Source of the DNA: CAZGWJ01 sp964529445
GTDB taxonomy: Bacteria > Oederibacteriota > Muellerivitia > Muellerivitales > Muellerivitaceae
Assembly: GCA_964529445.1 (NCBI GenBank)
Contig: CAZGWJ010000021.1
Coordinates: 1 to 36,773 of the forward strand
Length of the DNA stretch: 36,773 nt
Reading direction: 5' to 3'
The notes below the pieces were generated by a model. That model was not told where the DNA came from. It saw only the letters and a program-made list of their open reading frames with translations, and did no database searches. Below are positions 21,569-30,000 of this stretch, piece after piece. How positions within the stretch are numbered: the first letter of the stretch is position 1; each line of letters opens with the position of its first letter. A program made the position numbers and the translations under genes.

Positions 21569-22558
21569 GTGCCAACTGAAAAGGAACAATTGACATCAGA
21601 GGGTGAACGGTTAAGCGCGCTTTTCGGAAAAGCCAAGGACGAGGTGCAGAAGGTCATCGTGGGACAGGACGCCCTCGTCGACCGCCTGCTCCTGGGCCTC
21701 TTGACGCGCGGCCATCTCCTGCTCGAGGGGCTTCCGGGTCTCGCCAAGACGCTGGCCGTGCGCACGCTCGCCCAGGTCCTGGGCGTCACCTTCTCGCGCA
21801 TCCAGTTCACGCCCGACCTCCTGCCCGCCGACCTGGTCGGCACTCGCATCTACGTGCCGCAGAAGGGCGACTTCAAGACCCAGAAAGGCCCCATCTTCGC
21901 GAACCTGGTCCTGGCCGACGAGATCAACCGATCGCCCGCCAAGGTGCAGTCCGCCCTGCTCGAGGCCATGCAGGAGCACCAGGTGACCATCGGTCCCGAC
22001 ACGTTCCGCCTGGACGAGCCCTTCTTCGTGATGGCCACCATGAACCCCATCGAGCACGAAGGGACCTACCCCCTGCCCGAGGCGCAGGTGGACCGCTTCC
22101 TCATGAAGGTGAAAGTGGGATATCCCACCCCCGAGGAGGAGCGCGAGATCATCACCCGGATGACCGAGGGGCGGGAGATCGCTGTGTCCGAGGTGCTCTC
22201 GGGCCAGAACATCCTCAAGGCGCAGAAGGTCGTGGAAGAGATCCATGCCAGCGACACGCTCAAGGACTACGTGGTGCGGCTCACCTCGGTCACGCGCGAC
22301 CCGAAGGCCGCGAAGCTCGAGACCCTCGTGCCCCTCATCGAGTACGGGGCCAGCCCCCGCTGCTCGATGGGCCTGACCACGGCGGCCAAGGCCTGCGCCT
22401 TCCTGGACGGCCGCGGTTATGCCACCCCCGAGGACGTCAAGGCTGTCGCCTATGACGTGATGCGCCACCGCGTGATCCTGACCTACGAGGCGGAAGCGAG
22501 GAATATGTCCACGGACGACGTGATCAAGACCATCCTCGACCATGTTCCGGTTCCTTAA
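21569..22558 (+). CDS. moxR: MoxR family AAA+ ATPase
   Basis: The 329-residue product has a Walker A variant GLPGLAKT at 54-61, Walker B VLADEINRSPAKVQSALLEA, sensor 1 FVMATMNPIEHEGTYPLPEA and the arginine-finger region VDRFLMKVKVGYP, all typical of MoxR ATPases (AAA_3 core with lid). MoxR proteins are thought to remodel or insert cofactors into partner VWA proteins such as DUF58/BatA/BatB encoded next to them. GTG 21569 follows AAAGGAG. In most genomes moxR opens this cluster; here it is last and separated by a hairpin repeat. Confidence 0.93.
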   Translation: MPTEKEQLTSEGERLSALFGKAKDEVQKVIVGQDALVDRLLLGLLTRGHLLLEGLPGLAKTLAVRTLAQVLGVTFSRIQFTPDLLPADLVGTRIYVPQKGDFKTQKGPIFANLVLADEINRSPAKVQSALLEAMQEHQVTIGPDTFRLDEPFFVMATMNPIEHEGTYPLPEAQVDRFLMKVKVGYPTPEEEREIITRMTEGREIAVSEVLSGQNILKAQKVVEEIHASDTLKDYVVRLTSVTRDPKAAKLETLVPLIEYGASPRCSMGLTTAAKACAFLDGRGYATPEDVKAVAYDVMRHRVILTYEAEARNMSTDDVIKTILDHVPVP

Positions 22559-22559
22559 C

Positions 22560-23085
22560 GGAAAATAGAAAATTTAAAATCGAAAAGAGAAAATCGGGAT
22601 GGCGACCGAGAATGTCATCAAAGTTAAGTCGTACGAATTCGCCAAGAAGATCGTTCGGATGTCGCGCCTCATTCGTAAGAAAGGTGATTCGGTCCTGGCG
22701 CGACAGGTCTTAAGGAGCGGAACGAGCATCGGTGCCAATGTGGAAGAAGCCCACGCGGCTCAGACACGCAAGGAATTCCACTCGAAGATGACCATATCGT
22801 TCAAGGAAGCCAACGAAACGCGATACTGGTTGCGATTGTTAAGGGATACGGATGAAGCGGGGATTGATTACCGGGAGAGCTTGCGGGACATCGAAGAGCT
22901 GATTAGGATACTCGCGGCGATCACAAAATCGACCAGAACGGCAAATCGAAAGTAGAAAATAGAAAAGTGAAAATACTGCGCAGGAATGCTTTATTTTCTA
23001 ACTTTGATTTTCTATTTTTGATTTACGATAAGGATGTGGCCATGCCGTCATTTTCTATTTTCGATTTTCTATTTTCGATTTTAGG
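22560..23085. repeat. Nested AAAATAGAAAATCG-family inverted repeats (copy B3/B4) enclosing a gene
   Basis: The outer left arm (22560-22594, GAAAATAGAAAATTTAAAAT and on) pairs in pattern with the outer right arm (23050-23084, TTTTCTATTTTCGATTTTCT and on). Inside lie the four-helix-bundle gene and a second, inner pair: 22944-22976 and 22990-23025, with a loop of about 14 bases. The nesting looks like one hairpin element placed within, or duplicated beside, another. Confidence 0.82.
22599..22955 (+). CDS. Four-helix-bundle protein (23S rRNA intervening-sequence / Avd-like family)
   Basis: The 118-residue product has the family pattern: SYEFAKKIVRMSRLI in helix 1, LARQVLRSGTSIGANVEEAHAA with the conserved SGTSIGANVEEA segment, then FHSKMTISFKEANETRYWLRLL, and a final helix with ELIRILAAITKS. 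Relatives are encoded in the intervening sequences of Leptospira and other 23S rRNA genes, or alone in many genomes, and share a fold with the Avd accessory protein of diversity-generating retroelements. Here it stands alone, inside inverted repeats. ATG 22599 has only a weak ribosome-binding site (GAGAAAATCGGG). Its lower GC content suggests acquisition. Function is unknown. Confidence 0.9.
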   Translation: MATENVIKVKSYEFAKKIVRMSRLIRKKGDSVLARQVLRSGTSIGANVEEAHAAQTRKEFHSKMTISFKEANETRYWLRLLRDTDEAGIDYRESLRDIEELIRILAAITKSTRTANRK

Positions 23086-24082
23086 GCGCGCGCGGGTCCG
23101 CAACCTCGGCAAGGTCACCTGTCAGAACCTGCTCATCGTCCTCCTGGCGGGATTAACCCTCGCCACCGCCGCTTGCCGCAAGAGCGCCGAGGATGCGCGC
23201 CGCGACTTGCCCCTTCCGCCGATCGGCGATTCCGGGGTCGCGAACGGGGTCTACTACCAGACCGAGTACGGATTCAGCATCCCCGCCCCCGCCAGATGGT
23301 TCACCTTCGCCGGGGGAGAGGATTTGGACGAATTGGTGCGCTTTTCCGATCCCGAAAGGCGCCTGAACGCGGGCGTCCACGCGCGCTGGCGGTACCCCAA
23401 GGAGCGCTCGGATGCCGGGGCCTGGTTCGCGGAGGCCGAGAAGGAATACGAGAAGAAGGGCGTGAAGGCCGAGCGGAAGTCGAAGCCGGAGGAGTGGCCG
23501 GCGGGGCCCTCCCGCTGGACCGCCTTGACCTACGCTTTGAAGGACGACCTCGACCGCGAGTGGGTGGACACCCTCTGCGTCCTGCACCGGGACGACCTCG
23601 TCGTGTGGGCGCACCTGGTCCTCTCCAAGAGGGACGCGGCCGGCCCCAAGGGTCCCAAACTCCTCGCGGCGATGAAGGAGAGCCTGGGCGGGATCGCCTG
23701 GTACCGGCCCATCGGGCCGAGGGGCATCTCCCTGGAGCATTACGAACTGCTCCGGTTCTCGCAGTCCTTCATCGAGGCGTGCGAGGACCGCTCCACCCTG
23801 AAGGTCGTCCGTTTCCTCGACGACGCGAGCCCCGACCGGGAAAAATGGATCGCGTGGTACAAGAAGATCGCGGCGCCTTTCCCGAAGGATGGAAAGGACC
23901 AGGCGGCCCTGTCGGTGCAACCCAAGGGAATGGTCATCCAGGAGAAGGAGGCCACACTGGCTTTCGAGTTCGTCCGGACCGAGGCCGAGGTGGAGACGAT
24001 GCGGGAGACCCTGGCGTTCCGTCTCACGAAGGCGGAAGGGAACTGGGAGATCGAGCGCTTCGAGGACCGGGGCCGGAAATAG
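23042..24082 (+). CDS. Lipoprotein, unknown function, with repeat-derived N-terminus
   Basis: From ATG 23042 the product has 346 residues. A hydrophobic stretch LLIVLLAGLTLATAAC ends in a lipobox (TAAC), so the mature protein would begin at Cys and sit in a membrane. The mature part (SIPAPARWFTFAGGEDLDEL, FVRTEAEVETM) has no domain I recognise; two ligand-binding-like halves can be suspected but not shown. The frame is open back to 22967. All starts before the lipoprotein signal run through the AAAATAG-family repeats, which are translated as FSIFDFLFSIL ahead of RARVRNLGKVTCQ. AAGGA lies 8 bases before ATG 23042. Confidence 0.72.
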   Translation: MPSFSIFDFLFSILGRARVRNLGKVTCQNLLIVLLAGLTLATAACRKSAEDARRDLPLPPIGDSGVANGVYYQTEYGFSIPAPARWFTFAGGEDLDELVRFSDPERRLNAGVHARWRYPKERSDAGAWFAEAEKEYEKKGVKAERKSKPEEWPAGPSRWTALTYALKDDLDREWVDTLCVLHRDDLVVWAHLVLSKRDAAGPKGPKLLAAMKESLGGIAWYRPIGPRGISLEHYELLRFSQSFIEACEDRSTLKVVRFLDDASPDREKWIAWYKKIAAPFPKDGKDQAALSVQPKGMVIQEKEATLAFEFVRTEAEVETMRETLAFRLTKAEGNWEIERFEDRGRK

Positions 24083-24166
24083 GGCGGGCTTTCCTGTTTT
24101 CCCGTATGCCGGGGGAGATCCTTCGACCGCGGGTTCATCGGTTTCCCTGCGGGTGTGCGGACCGGT

Positions 24167-24195
24167 TTGACGGAACATCCGTTCGAAGATAGTAT
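24167..24195 (+). promoter_or_regulatory. Sigma-70-type promoter of the Thr-Pro-linker secreted gene
   Basis: TTGACG (24167-24172) and TAGTAT (24190-24195) are 17 bases apart. The start site near 24202 excludes the TTG at 24196 as a start codon and leaves ATG 24229. Confidence 0.8.
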
Positions 24196-24228
24196 TTGAT
24201 TCGAGACCATCCAACGAAGGCGGGACGT

Positions 24229-26277
24229 ATGGATCCCAGGGGGATTTCCTTGCGGTTGCGGAGACCGGAACCTTCCATCAGGGTTTTCTGCTTTTCCGTG
24301 GCGATCCTCGCGCTGTGCCTCTCCGCTGCCTCCCCGGCCGCGTCCGGTTCCTGCACCCCCGTGATGATCAAGGCATGCGGGGCGGCCGACGACTACATGA
24401 CGCTCTGGATCAACGGCGTCCAAATCGGCACGGACGACGCCTTCCGCTTCTCCCATGTCAACTGTCCCACGGAGGGTCCTCTTTGGGGTGCCTGTCCCAC
24501 GCCGGTCTGTGTGACGGTCTCGCCCGGCTCCTACAACCTCCAGCCGACGGGTAACGTCCTGGCCGCCAAGGTCGAGAACCACGAGCAGAGCCAGATGATG
24601 GGGGCCTGGACCCTCGACATCACCTGTTCCGAGGGCACTCACGCCTACGTCGAGAGTTCCCCGACGGCCTTCTACTACCGGGCCCAGGAGACAGGCACGC
24701 CGCCCGATTGCAGTGGAGGAAGTCCCACGGGGACGGGAGGGTCCTGGTACGCCCCCTCCTTCACGCCGCTCAACTGGTTCTCCGCGATGGTCGTCAACCC
24801 CTTCCCCCCCTTCGCCAGGCCCCTCTACAACGACGGAACGGGGAAGAGGGTCCCTTTCCTCTCCCATGACTTGAACGCCGCCTCGAACACCTCCTGCGAT
24901 GCGTTGTATTTCAGGCAGACGTTCGACCTCATGCCCGTTTCACCTCCCGGGGTGCCGGAGTTCGCCATCACGAAATCCATCCTCGGTCCATCCTCGGATC
25001 TCGGATCCTCCCAACCGGTCACCTACGTGATCACGACCTGCAACAAGGGGGCCGCGGTGGCGAACCCGGTCACCCTCCTGGACTGCCAATACACCCAGAC
25101 GGGGTTCCGGTGGTCGTCGTTCATCGGCTTGAGCATCGGGACGGAAGGGCCTGACGGGGAATACGCCTATACCTGGACCACCTCCCCCTGCAACACCAAC
25201 ACGGGCGTGAGCGTTTTCTACTCCAAGGGGTTCCCGGGCCGTGACGTCACGAACAGCACGGATGCCTGTTTGGCCGTGACCTTCATCGTGGTGGACGATT
25301 ACTGGGATCCCTACACCGAGAGCTGCCAGGTGCGCACCAACTCGGCGACGATCCACGCTCCCGGGGTGACGCAGGTCTCCAACCCGGTGACGGTCGTGAT
25401 GAGATGCCTCACGCCCACGCCGACGCCGACCCCGACGGTCACGAACACGGTGACTTCGACCGCGAGCCCGACCATCACCCGGACGGTCACTGCGACGCTG
25501 ACGGGGACCTGGACTTCTTCCGCCACCCGCACGGTCACGCCGACCGTGACCCCGTCCTTCTCGCCGACGCCCTCTTGGACGCCCCCCGTTTACACGCCCA
25601 CCTGGACGCCCAGTCCTTCGTTCTCCTGGACTTCCTCCCCGACGGTGACGCCGACCTTCTCGCCGACCCATTCCTGGACTCCGAGTCCAACGGTCACGAG
25701 GACGAACACCCCGACTCCGACCTTTTCCTTCACGACGAGTTATACCCGGACGCCAACCCCGACCCCGACGGTCACGTCCACTCCGACCTTCACGGTGACC
25801 CGGACGGACACGCCCACCCTGATCGCCACGTCGACCCCGACCTTTTCGTCCACGACGACGGAGACGAGGACGCCGACACACTCCAAGACCCCGACGCGCA
25901 CCTTCACCATCACTCCGACGCCCACCGAGACGCTCAGCCCCACGATCACCACCACGGCGCCCCCGACCCGGACGCCGACCGCGACGAGGACCCCGAACGT
26001 GCCCTTGACGCTCGACACGAACTTCCTGGATCCGTCCGTGGGGCCCTTGGGGATGGGGATCCGGGTGGAGTCGGCGGGCCAGGTCAAGGTGAGCGTCTAC
26101 AACATGTCGGGGCAGAGGGTGGCTCTTCTGCTCAACGAATACCGGGGGGCCGGCAATCACCGCGTCTACTGGAACGGCCGCAACGAGAAGGGCGCCACGG
26201 TGGGGAACGGCACCTACCTCGTCGTGATCGAGGGGCCTACCGGAAGGTCTGTCAGAAAAATCATCGTATTGAAGTAG
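24229..26277 (+). CDS. Secreted protein with Thr-Pro-rich stalk and FlgD-like C-terminal domain
   Basis: The 682-residue product has a signal peptide (FSVAILALCLSAASPAASG), a Cys-containing N-terminal region (about 45-240) of unknown type, and a DUF11-like beta domain (about 245-385, ITKSILGPSSDLGSSQPVTY). A stalk of about 195 residues follows (about 394-590) dominated by Thr, Pro and Ser (TPTPTVTNT-like). The C-terminal domain (about 610-682: VKVSVYNMSGQRVALLL, GNGTYLVVIEG, RKIIVLK) resembles the FlgD Ig-like / type 9-style C-terminal sorting domains of FCB bacteria. It is probably exported and displayed or released; the secretion route is inferred. An in-frame second copy of the tail follows the stop. 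Confidence 0.82.
   Translation: MDPRGISLRLRRPEPSIRVFCFSVAILALCLSAASPAASGSCTPVMIKACGAADDYMTLWINGVQIGTDDAFRFSHVNCPTEGPLWGACPTPVCVTVSPGSYNLQPTGNVLAAKVENHEQSQMMGAWTLDITCSEGTHAYVESSPTAFYYRAQETGTPPDCSGGSPTGTGGSWYAPSFTPLNWFSAMVVNPFPPFARPLYNDGTGKRVPFLSHDLNAASNTSCDALYFRQTFDLMPVSPPGVPEFAITKSILGPSSDLGSSQPVTYVITTCNKGAAVANPVTLLDCQYTQTGFRWSSFIGLSIGTEGPDGEYAYTWTTSPCNTNTGVSVFYSKGFPGRDVTNSTDACLAVTFIVVDDYWDPYTESCQVRTNSATIHAPGVTQVSNPVTVVMRCLTPTPTPTPTVTNTVTSTASPTITRTVTATLTGTWTSSATRTVTPTVTPSFSPTPSWTPPVYTPTWTPSPSFSWTSSPTVTPTFSPTHSWTPSPTVTRTNTPTPTFSFTTSYTRTPTPTPTVTSTPTFTVTRTDTPTLIATSTPTFSSTTTETRTPTHSKTPTRTFTITPTPTETLSPTITTTAPPTRTPTATRTPNVPLTLDTNFLDPSVGPLGMGIRVESAGQVKVSVYNMSGQRVALLLNEYRGAGNHRVYWNGRNEKGATVGNGTYLVVIEGPTGRSVRKIIVLK
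25405..26003 (+). repeat. ACN-CCN low-complexity tract encoding the Thr-Pro stalk
   Basis: The DNA is a long degenerate array of ACG/ACC and CCG/CCC codons interspersed with TTC, TGG and TCC, translated as short Thr-Pro units. It resembles the shorter linkers of the large downstream gene. Confidence 0.85.
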
Positions 26278-26394
26278 GCCCCGTTCCGAGCCGAGCCCAC
26301 CCGGCGAGGCGAAAGTCGGGACACGCAGGGCCATCAGGCCCTGTGCGAAACCCCTTCAGGACGACAGGTCCGCAAGGTCATTGTCCTCAAGTAG
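26278..26394 (+). pseudogene. In-frame remnant of a second C-terminal tail
   Basis: Directly after the TAG at 26275-26277 the same frame continues for 38 codons and ends ETPSGRQVRKVIVLK-stop. This closely resembles the true C-terminus EGPTGRSVRKIIVLK-stop. The intervening codons do not look like the domain. It may be the relic of a duplicated or replaced 3' end. A CGCAGGGCC-ATCA-GGCCCTGTGCG hairpin lies inside (26324-26347). Confidence 0.65.
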
Positions 26395-26524
26395 CACCCA
26401 GGTTCGAACCTCAGAGTCGTTAAGGAAGTTAGGAGTTAGGAGTTCGAAGTTAGGAGTCTTTTCCAGCAAAAACAGTTGGCAGTCGGCAGTTCAAAGTTGA
26501 CTGACAACTGCAGACTTGAAACTG

Positions 26525-26584
26525 CCTTTGTCGGAACAACTCCTAACTACTCACTCCTAACTTCTCACTCCGCCCGTAGGGCGG
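26525..26584 (+). repeat. 60-bp direct repeat, copy 1
   Basis: The stretch beginning CCTTTGTCGGAACAACTCCT and ending CCGTAGGGCGG is identical to 26665-26724, 140 bases downstream. Confidence 0.88.
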
Positions 26585-26664
26585 ATGTCGCTTCGCTCCA
26601 GTTAGGAGTCCCTGAAAACCAGTTAGTAGTTATTAGTTTGTAGTTTAGGAGTCTTTTCCGGCCT

Positions 26665-26724
26665 CCTTTGTCGGAACAACTCCTAACTACTCACTCCTAA
26701 CTTCTCACTCCGCCCGTAGGGCGG
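26665..26724 (+). repeat. 60-bp direct repeat, copy 2
   Basis: Identical to 26525-26584. Confidence 0.88.
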
Positions 26725-26737
26725 TTGTCTCATCTGT

Positions 26738-26895
26738 GTCCATCCCCGTCCATCGGTGGCTCAATGGCCGTTCTTGGCCCGCCACGAAGTGCATGGCGAG
26801 GTCTCGCCAAGGGCGGATGTCTTCGTGGTGAGATCCGTGCTGTTCTCCGCATCTCCGTCTCTCCGTGGTTCTGTTTGCCGTCCTTCGTGGTTACA
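26738..26895. repeat. CATCCATCGGTGG / CTCCGTCTCTCCGTGG repeat block, second copy
   Basis: GTCCATCCCCGTCCATCGGT (26738-26757) and GTTCTCCGCATCTCCGTCTC (26842-26861) match 8128-8148 and 8159-8178. Here the two halves are separated by about 85 bases of other repeats, including GTCTCGCCAAGGGCGGATG (similar to 8112-8130) and CTTCGTGG pieces. Bases 26278-27097 hold no other gene. Confidence 0.7.
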
Positions 26896-26972
26896 GCCGT
26901 GCCGTTCCCGCCCAATGTGTCAGTAACCCGATTTTCCTTATAAAAAATACGCTCTATATCTTTCCTTGGGGT

Positions 26973-27001
26973 TTGACGGTTTCCCGATGGAGCGTTAAAC
27001 T
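26973..27001 (+). promoter_or_regulatory. Sigma-70-type promoter of the giant secreted gene
   Basis: TTGACG (26973-26978) and TAAACT (26996-27001) are 17 bases apart in an AT-rich patch. The leader would be about 90 bases. The -35 is identical to that of the other Thr-Pro protein gene at 24167. Confidence 0.75.
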
Positions 27002-27097
27002 GGAAGAACAGTCAGACTTTTTCCCATTCCCCAACGACGCCTCCCATACGAAAAGTCCGTATAAAGCCCGGGGTTTCACCCGATCGAGGTCGTGGAT

Positions 27098-30000
27098 TTG
27101 ACAGGGTCACAAGTCCACCGGTTTTATCGTCGTCTTCGCGCCACCGCCTTCCTGGCGGCCGTGTTATTCCCGCTTTTCTCGGCTCCCGCCGCCCGATCCC
27201 AGACTGCCCTTTCCAACCTCTTCCTGGCCGAGATCACGCAGGGCATCCCCGTCACGACCGCGACCCAGCGCATCGACTACCGCTTCACGGCACCCTCCAA
27301 CGTGACAGTGGGACAGATCCAGGTCTATGCCGAGACGGTCCTCACGACCCCGTCCTACCGTTTCTGCATCTATTCGGACAACCAGGGCGTTCCGGGTACG
27401 ACCCTCTTCACACCGGTCACCGTGACCCCCTCCATGGGCAACATGTGGGTCACCGTTTCCGTAATCACCTCCCCGACCCTCACGGCCGGCATTCCCTACC
27501 ACCTCATCATCGAGTACGCGTCCGGCATGATCGGAACCAACAACTACACCAGTTTCCGGGTCACGGGCCCCGCCAACGGCCGCTGGCACCAGGACGGCAA
27601 GACCGATCCCTTCCAGTCGGTGCAGACCTACAACGGCACGGCTTGGACGGTGCTCGACCGCCAGCCCGTCTTCCTCGTCGGAGGGGGAGGGGTGACGTTC
27701 GGCCAGGCGGCCGACAGCGTCAACAACTATCAGCTCTATTCCGGGAACTGGGCCGCCCAACGGATCGCCTGGAGCGCGGGGGATGTGGTCTCGGACCGGG
27801 TCCGGATCCGCGTCCGGAAGACCGGTTCGCCGACGGAGGACCTTCGCCTGCGCATCGAGGACATCACCTCCACCCCGGTGACCCTGGTGGACGTCGTGGC
27901 GGGCTCCCCGGCCAATGTGCCTATGTCCGCCACGTGGATCTCCGTGCCCCTGGGTTCGCCCGTCACCTTCAAGAACGGGAACGTCTATCGCATCGTTCCC
28001 TATCATACGGGTACGCTCATTTCGAATGCCTATTTGGCGACGGCTTCCTACAGCGCCGCCTACTCCCCTTACCAGAACCTGGGCTGGGGCGGCACGACCT
28101 CCTTCCTTCAGACCTCCTCGAACGGGAATACATGGAGTGATGCGTCCTCTCGCGACCTGGCCTACGACATCCTGCCTGTTCCGGCGGATGCGAACATCGG
28201 GAAGGTCTGGTCCCGCCGGGCCGCGTCCGGGTTCCCGGGACGCATGCAGTTCGGGGCAGCCGTGTTCAACAACGGCGGTGGCGACCGCGTCTGGGTGGTG
28301 GGCGGTTACAACGGGCTCACCATGATGAACGACATCCACAGTTCCGCCGACGGCTGGAACTGGACCAGTCACGGGGCCGGCGGCTTCACGGGCCGCTACG
28401 GCCACTCGCTGACCTCCTTCGGCTCGCCCGCCACGCTGTGGCTCGTCGGGGGCGTGGACGGCGTCTACAAGAACGACGTCTGGTATTCGACGACCGGCAC
28501 GACCTGGGTCTCGGCGGGCAACGCGCCCTTCGAGGGACGCATGAACCACGCGGCCTTCGTGCACGGGGGACGGCTTTGGGTCACGGGAGGGCACAGCGGC
28601 GCCACGACCTACCGCGACGCCTGGTCCACCCACAACGGCACGAATTGGACCCGCGCCACCGACACGGCCGGGTTCACGGCCCGCACCCAGCTGGACGGGG
28701 TCTCCTTCGGCGGCTATCCCTGGGTCGTCGGCGGGCTGGACAGTGCGGTGAAGGGAGACGCCTGGTATTCGCCGACCGGTTTCGTGTGGACCCTGGCCTC
28801 CCAGGACCAGTTCACCGCCCGCCGGGGCCACGCCTGCCTGTCCCAAGATGGTCGCCTCTGGGCCATCGCCGGTTACGGCGCGTCGGGGACCCTCAACGAC
28901 GTGCTCTCCACCCGGGACGGCGTGACCTGGACCTCCGAGACCTCCGCGGCGGCCTTTCCCAAGCGCATGGGCCACCGGGCCGTGATGCTGGGCGGCAAGA
29001 TGATGGTCCTGGGCGGGGCGGATAGCGGCTACTTCGGGGACGTTTGGGTCTCGCCTCCGGACGCTCCAACCCCGACGCCCACCCCCACGCCGACCCTCAC
29101 GGGGAGCCCGACCCCGACGCCGACCCGGACGAACACGCGGACCCCCACGCCCTCGGCGACCGTCTTCTATGCGCCCCAGTACCTGGGCAACCAATGCCTG
29201 GTCGATTCGCTTCCCACCCTCAACCTCATCTCGGCCGGCGTCGGGTTCTCCTACCGCTTCACCATGCGGGGCACGCGGGCGGTGACCCAGGTCCGGATCA
29301 TCGGCCAGCAGATCATCGTGGACCAGGCCCCCTTCTTCGATGTGGGGATCAAGGCCGACGACGGATACGGCAAGCCCCTGGCGGAGTTCCTGACGAAGGT
29401 GAACATGCAATTCCCCTCCGGGTACGGGTGGCGCGAGATCCCGGTGCCATCCGTCCTTCTCGAGGACGGCAAGGTCTACCACCTGGTCATGCAGCACGAG
29501 TCCGGGGACATCTCCACCAATTACTACACCATCCGCCACTCCCTGCCGCTCCACCGCATCCTGTCCTTCGACCAGGTCTATGATCCGGAAATGAACATGC
29601 TGAACCTTCCGGGAGGCGGCGAGGCGAACCGCCAGCCGGTCTACCTGCTGGATTTCGAGACGGGTCCCCAATTGGGCAACGCCTATGACAGCTCCCTGGC
29701 CGTGACCATCCACGGGAACGGGACCGTTCCCACGACGGACGACCGGATGGTCGGGGAGGACTTCAGGCCCCCGTCGGGCGGGGTGGTGATCGGGCGGGTG
29801 GCGGCCTACGTGTACAGGACCTCGGCCGTTCCCGCCGACAAACTGAGTTTCGCGGTCGTCGACCTGACGGGAGGGACCACGGTGGCCCAGGGCGAGATGG
29901 GGGAGCCCTCCGCCATCCCGACCGCTGCGTCCTGGGTGGAAGCCACCCTCGCGCCGAACCTCTTCCTGGACGGGGCCCGGCTCTACCGCTTTCTCCTGTA

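Larger units (their letters stand above)
26417..26726. repeat. CTCCTAACTTCGAACTC-family repeat cluster (copy E4)
   Basis: GTTAGGAGTTAGGAGTTCGA (26428-26447) at the left and CTCCTAACTACTCACTCCTA (26540-26559) at the right form a palindrome with a nested CAGTTGGCAGT/ACTGCAGAC-type hairpin inside. The right part is duplicated: bases 26525-26584 recur at 26665-26724. Each ends with a CCGCCC-GTA-GGGCGG hairpin. Confidence 0.8.

Noticed and set aside
22599..22955. Diversity-generating retroelement because of the Avd-like fold
   Set aside because: No reverse transcriptase, template repeat or variable repeat is visible nearby; the protein family is common outside such elements.
25404..26423. Asp/His-rich frame overlapping the Thr-Pro stalk
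   Set aside because: It is a frame-shifted reading of ACN-CCN codons and has no independent start signal.
26417..26895. Insertion sequence in the repeat cluster
   Set aside because: There is no transposase frame; the structure is explained by short repeat families.
27002..27097. c-di-GMP or other known riboswitch in the leader of the giant gene
   Set aside because: A pairing CATACG...CGTATA-like was noticed, but no conserved core of any riboswitch class can be recognised.
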